Both the position numbers and the translations under genes were made by a program. The notes beneath the pieces were generated by a model. That model was not told the origin of the DNA. It worked only from the letters and a program-made list of their open reading frames with translations, and made no database searches. Positions 5,343 through 6,193 of a stretch of DNA of 6,193 bases are shown here, in pieces. Positions within the stretch are counted from its first letter, which is position 1. Each line of letters opens with the position of its first letter. The DNA is from Solirubrobacteraceae bacterium (GTDB lineage: Bacteria > Actinomycetota > Thermoleophilia > Solirubrobacterales > Solirubrobacteraceae). The stretch spans positions 1 through 6,193 of the forward strand of contig JAEMSV010000172.1 in assembly GCA_016462625.1 (NCBI GenBank), given 5' to 3'.

Positions 5343-6193
5343 ATGGAGGAGCGCACCCGTCTCGATGCCGCGACCGCGGGGCTCGACCCGCCGCTCGCGG
5401 TGGTCGATCTCGACGCGTTCGACGCCAACGCGGCAGACCTCGAGCGGCGTGCGGCCGGGACGCCGCTGCGGGTGGCGAGCAAGTCCGTGCGCGTTCGTGC
5501 GCTCGTGGCCCAGGCACTCGCCCGCGACGGATTCGAGGGCGTGCTCGCGTACGCGCTCGCCGAGGCGCTGTGGCTGTTCGAGGAGGGCGTGAGCGACGAC
5601 CTCGTCGTCGGCTATCCCACCGCCGACCGCGGCGCGATCGCCGCACTCGCGGGAAACGAGGCGGCGGCCGCCGCGGTCACGCTGATGGTCGACGATGTCG
5701 CGCAGCTCGACCTGGTCGACGCCGTCGCCCCATCGGGCGCGCGGGCGCCGATCCGGGTCTGCCTGGAGCTGGACGCGTCGTGGAAGCTCGCGCGCGGCGC
5801 CATCCACGTCGGCACGCGGCGCTCGCCGGTGCATACGGTCGATGCGCTGAGCGCGCTGGCCCGGACCGTCGTCGCGCGCCCCGGCTTCGTCCTCGACGGG
5901 CTGATGGCCTACGAGGGGCAGATCGCCGGGTTGGGCGACCGCCCGCCGCGAGCCCGCGCGCGCGGGGTCGCGATCCGGGCGATGCAGCAGCGCTCGGCCG
6001 CCGAGCTGGCCGAGCGGCGGGCGGCGGCCGTCGCCGCGGTCTCCGCCGTCGCGCCACTGCGGTTCGTCAACGGCGGGGGCACCGGCTCGGTCCACCTCAC
6101 CGCGGCCGAGCCCGCGGTGACCGAGGTCGCCGCCGGGTCCGGCCTGTTCGGCCCCACCCTGTTCGACGCCTACGACGCGTGGCGCCCCCGCCC
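5343..6193 (+). CDS. Amino acid deaminase/aldolase-like PLP enzyme (alanine racemase N-terminal, fold type III), 3'-truncated
   Basis: The frame from ATG 5343 runs without a stop to the window end: 283 codons, of about 390-400 expected from memory of the family. The N-terminal PLP TIM-barrel of the alanine racemase/D-threonine aldolase type is clear: L-A-V-V-D-L-D-A-F-D-A-N (18-29), then R-V-A-S-K47-S-V-R, where K47 is the PLP Schiff-base lysine. V-V-G-Y-P-T-A-D (88-95), L-M-V-D-D-V-A-Q-L-D (114-123), G-L-M-A-Y-E-G-Q-I-A-G (186-196), F-V-N-G-G-G-T-G-S (241-249, phosphate-binding region) and A-A-G-S-G-L-F-G-P-T-L-F-D (263-275) follow the actinobacterial group annotated 'amino acid deaminase/aldolase'. 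It probably cleaves or deaminates a beta-hydroxy or D-amino acid; the true substrate cannot be read from the sequence. It is not EgtE, which has a different fold. It is divergent from the zincin gene, 51 bp away, and has no SD. Confidence 0.88.
   Translation, partial: MEERTRLDAATAGLDPPLAVVDLDAFDANAADLERRAAGTPLRVASKSVRVRALVAQALARDGFEGVLAYALAEALWLFEEGVSDDLVVGYPTADRGAIAALAGNEAAAAAVTLMVDDVAQLDLVDAVAPSGARAPIRVCLELDASWKLARGAIHVGTRRSPVHTVDALSALARTVVARPGFVLDGLMAYEGQIAGLGDRPPRARARGVAIRAMQQRSAAELAERRAAAVAAVSAVAPLRFVNGGGTGSVHLTAAEPAVTEVAAGSGLFGPTLFDAYDAWRPR

Noticed and set aside
5292..6095. Upstream extension of the zincin frame to a start at 6095 (479 codons)
   Set aside because: The extension is antisense to the clear PLP-enzyme gene and reads as Arg/Gly/Ala-rich filler; the zincin is complete from the ATG at 5291 with its two membrane helices.
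5343..6193. The PLP enzyme as EgtE, completing the ergothioneine pathway
   Set aside because: EgtE is an aminotransferase-fold (type I) C-S lyase. This protein has the alanine-racemase barrel with its Lys near the N-terminus (K47), so it belongs to another family.

Overview
The window is very GC-rich, compact DNA, and every coding frame shows strong G/C bias at third codon positions. The best fit is a high-GC actinobacterial chromosome, most likely the Thermoleophilia/Solirubrobacterales branch. Three things support this: a mycobacterial-type ergothioneine gene pair, a secreted protein ending in the beta-rich 'DDDGN.TT..R' module that I associate with Solirubrobacterales exoproteins, and an actinobacterial-type 'amino acid deaminase/aldolase'. 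The taxonomic placement is inference. I see no mobile element, CRISPR array, tRNA or rRNA.

Layout. (1) Positions 1-1936, plus strand: the 3' part of egtB (sulfoxide synthase) overlaps egtD (histidine N-alpha-trimethyltransferase) by 4 bp (ATGA). EgtD makes hercynine and EgtB joins it to a sulfur donor, so the two carry the core of ergothioneine synthesis. No egtC lies between them. (2) Positions 1995-3638, plus strand: a methyl-accepting chemotaxis protein with a six-helix, histidine-rich membrane sensor, no HAMP domain and a canonical signalling hairpin. (3) Positions 3642-5291, minus strand: a two-gene unit made of a membrane-tethered minimal zincin (transcribed first) and, 3 bp downstream, a secreted type-1 copper (cupredoxin)-PKD-beta-domain protein. 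The second gene converges on the chemotaxis gene with a 3-bp gap and a shared hairpin. (4) Position 5343 to the window end, plus strand: a fold-type III PLP enzyme (alanine racemase N-terminal domain; amino acid deaminase/D-threonine aldolase-like), cut off by the window edge.

Gene starts are notable. Only egtD has a clear Shine-Dalgarno sequence. The divergent pair at about 5291/5343 each has a TANNNT -10-like hexamer 6-7 nt before its ATG, and the chemotaxis gene has a sigma-28-like -10 motif 8 nt before a GTG. This suggests leaderless mRNAs. No gene-free stretch exceeds 60 bases. I see no complete undescribed system. The points most worth following are the histidine-rich sensor, the zincin/cupredoxin pair and the shortened EgtB catalytic domain.
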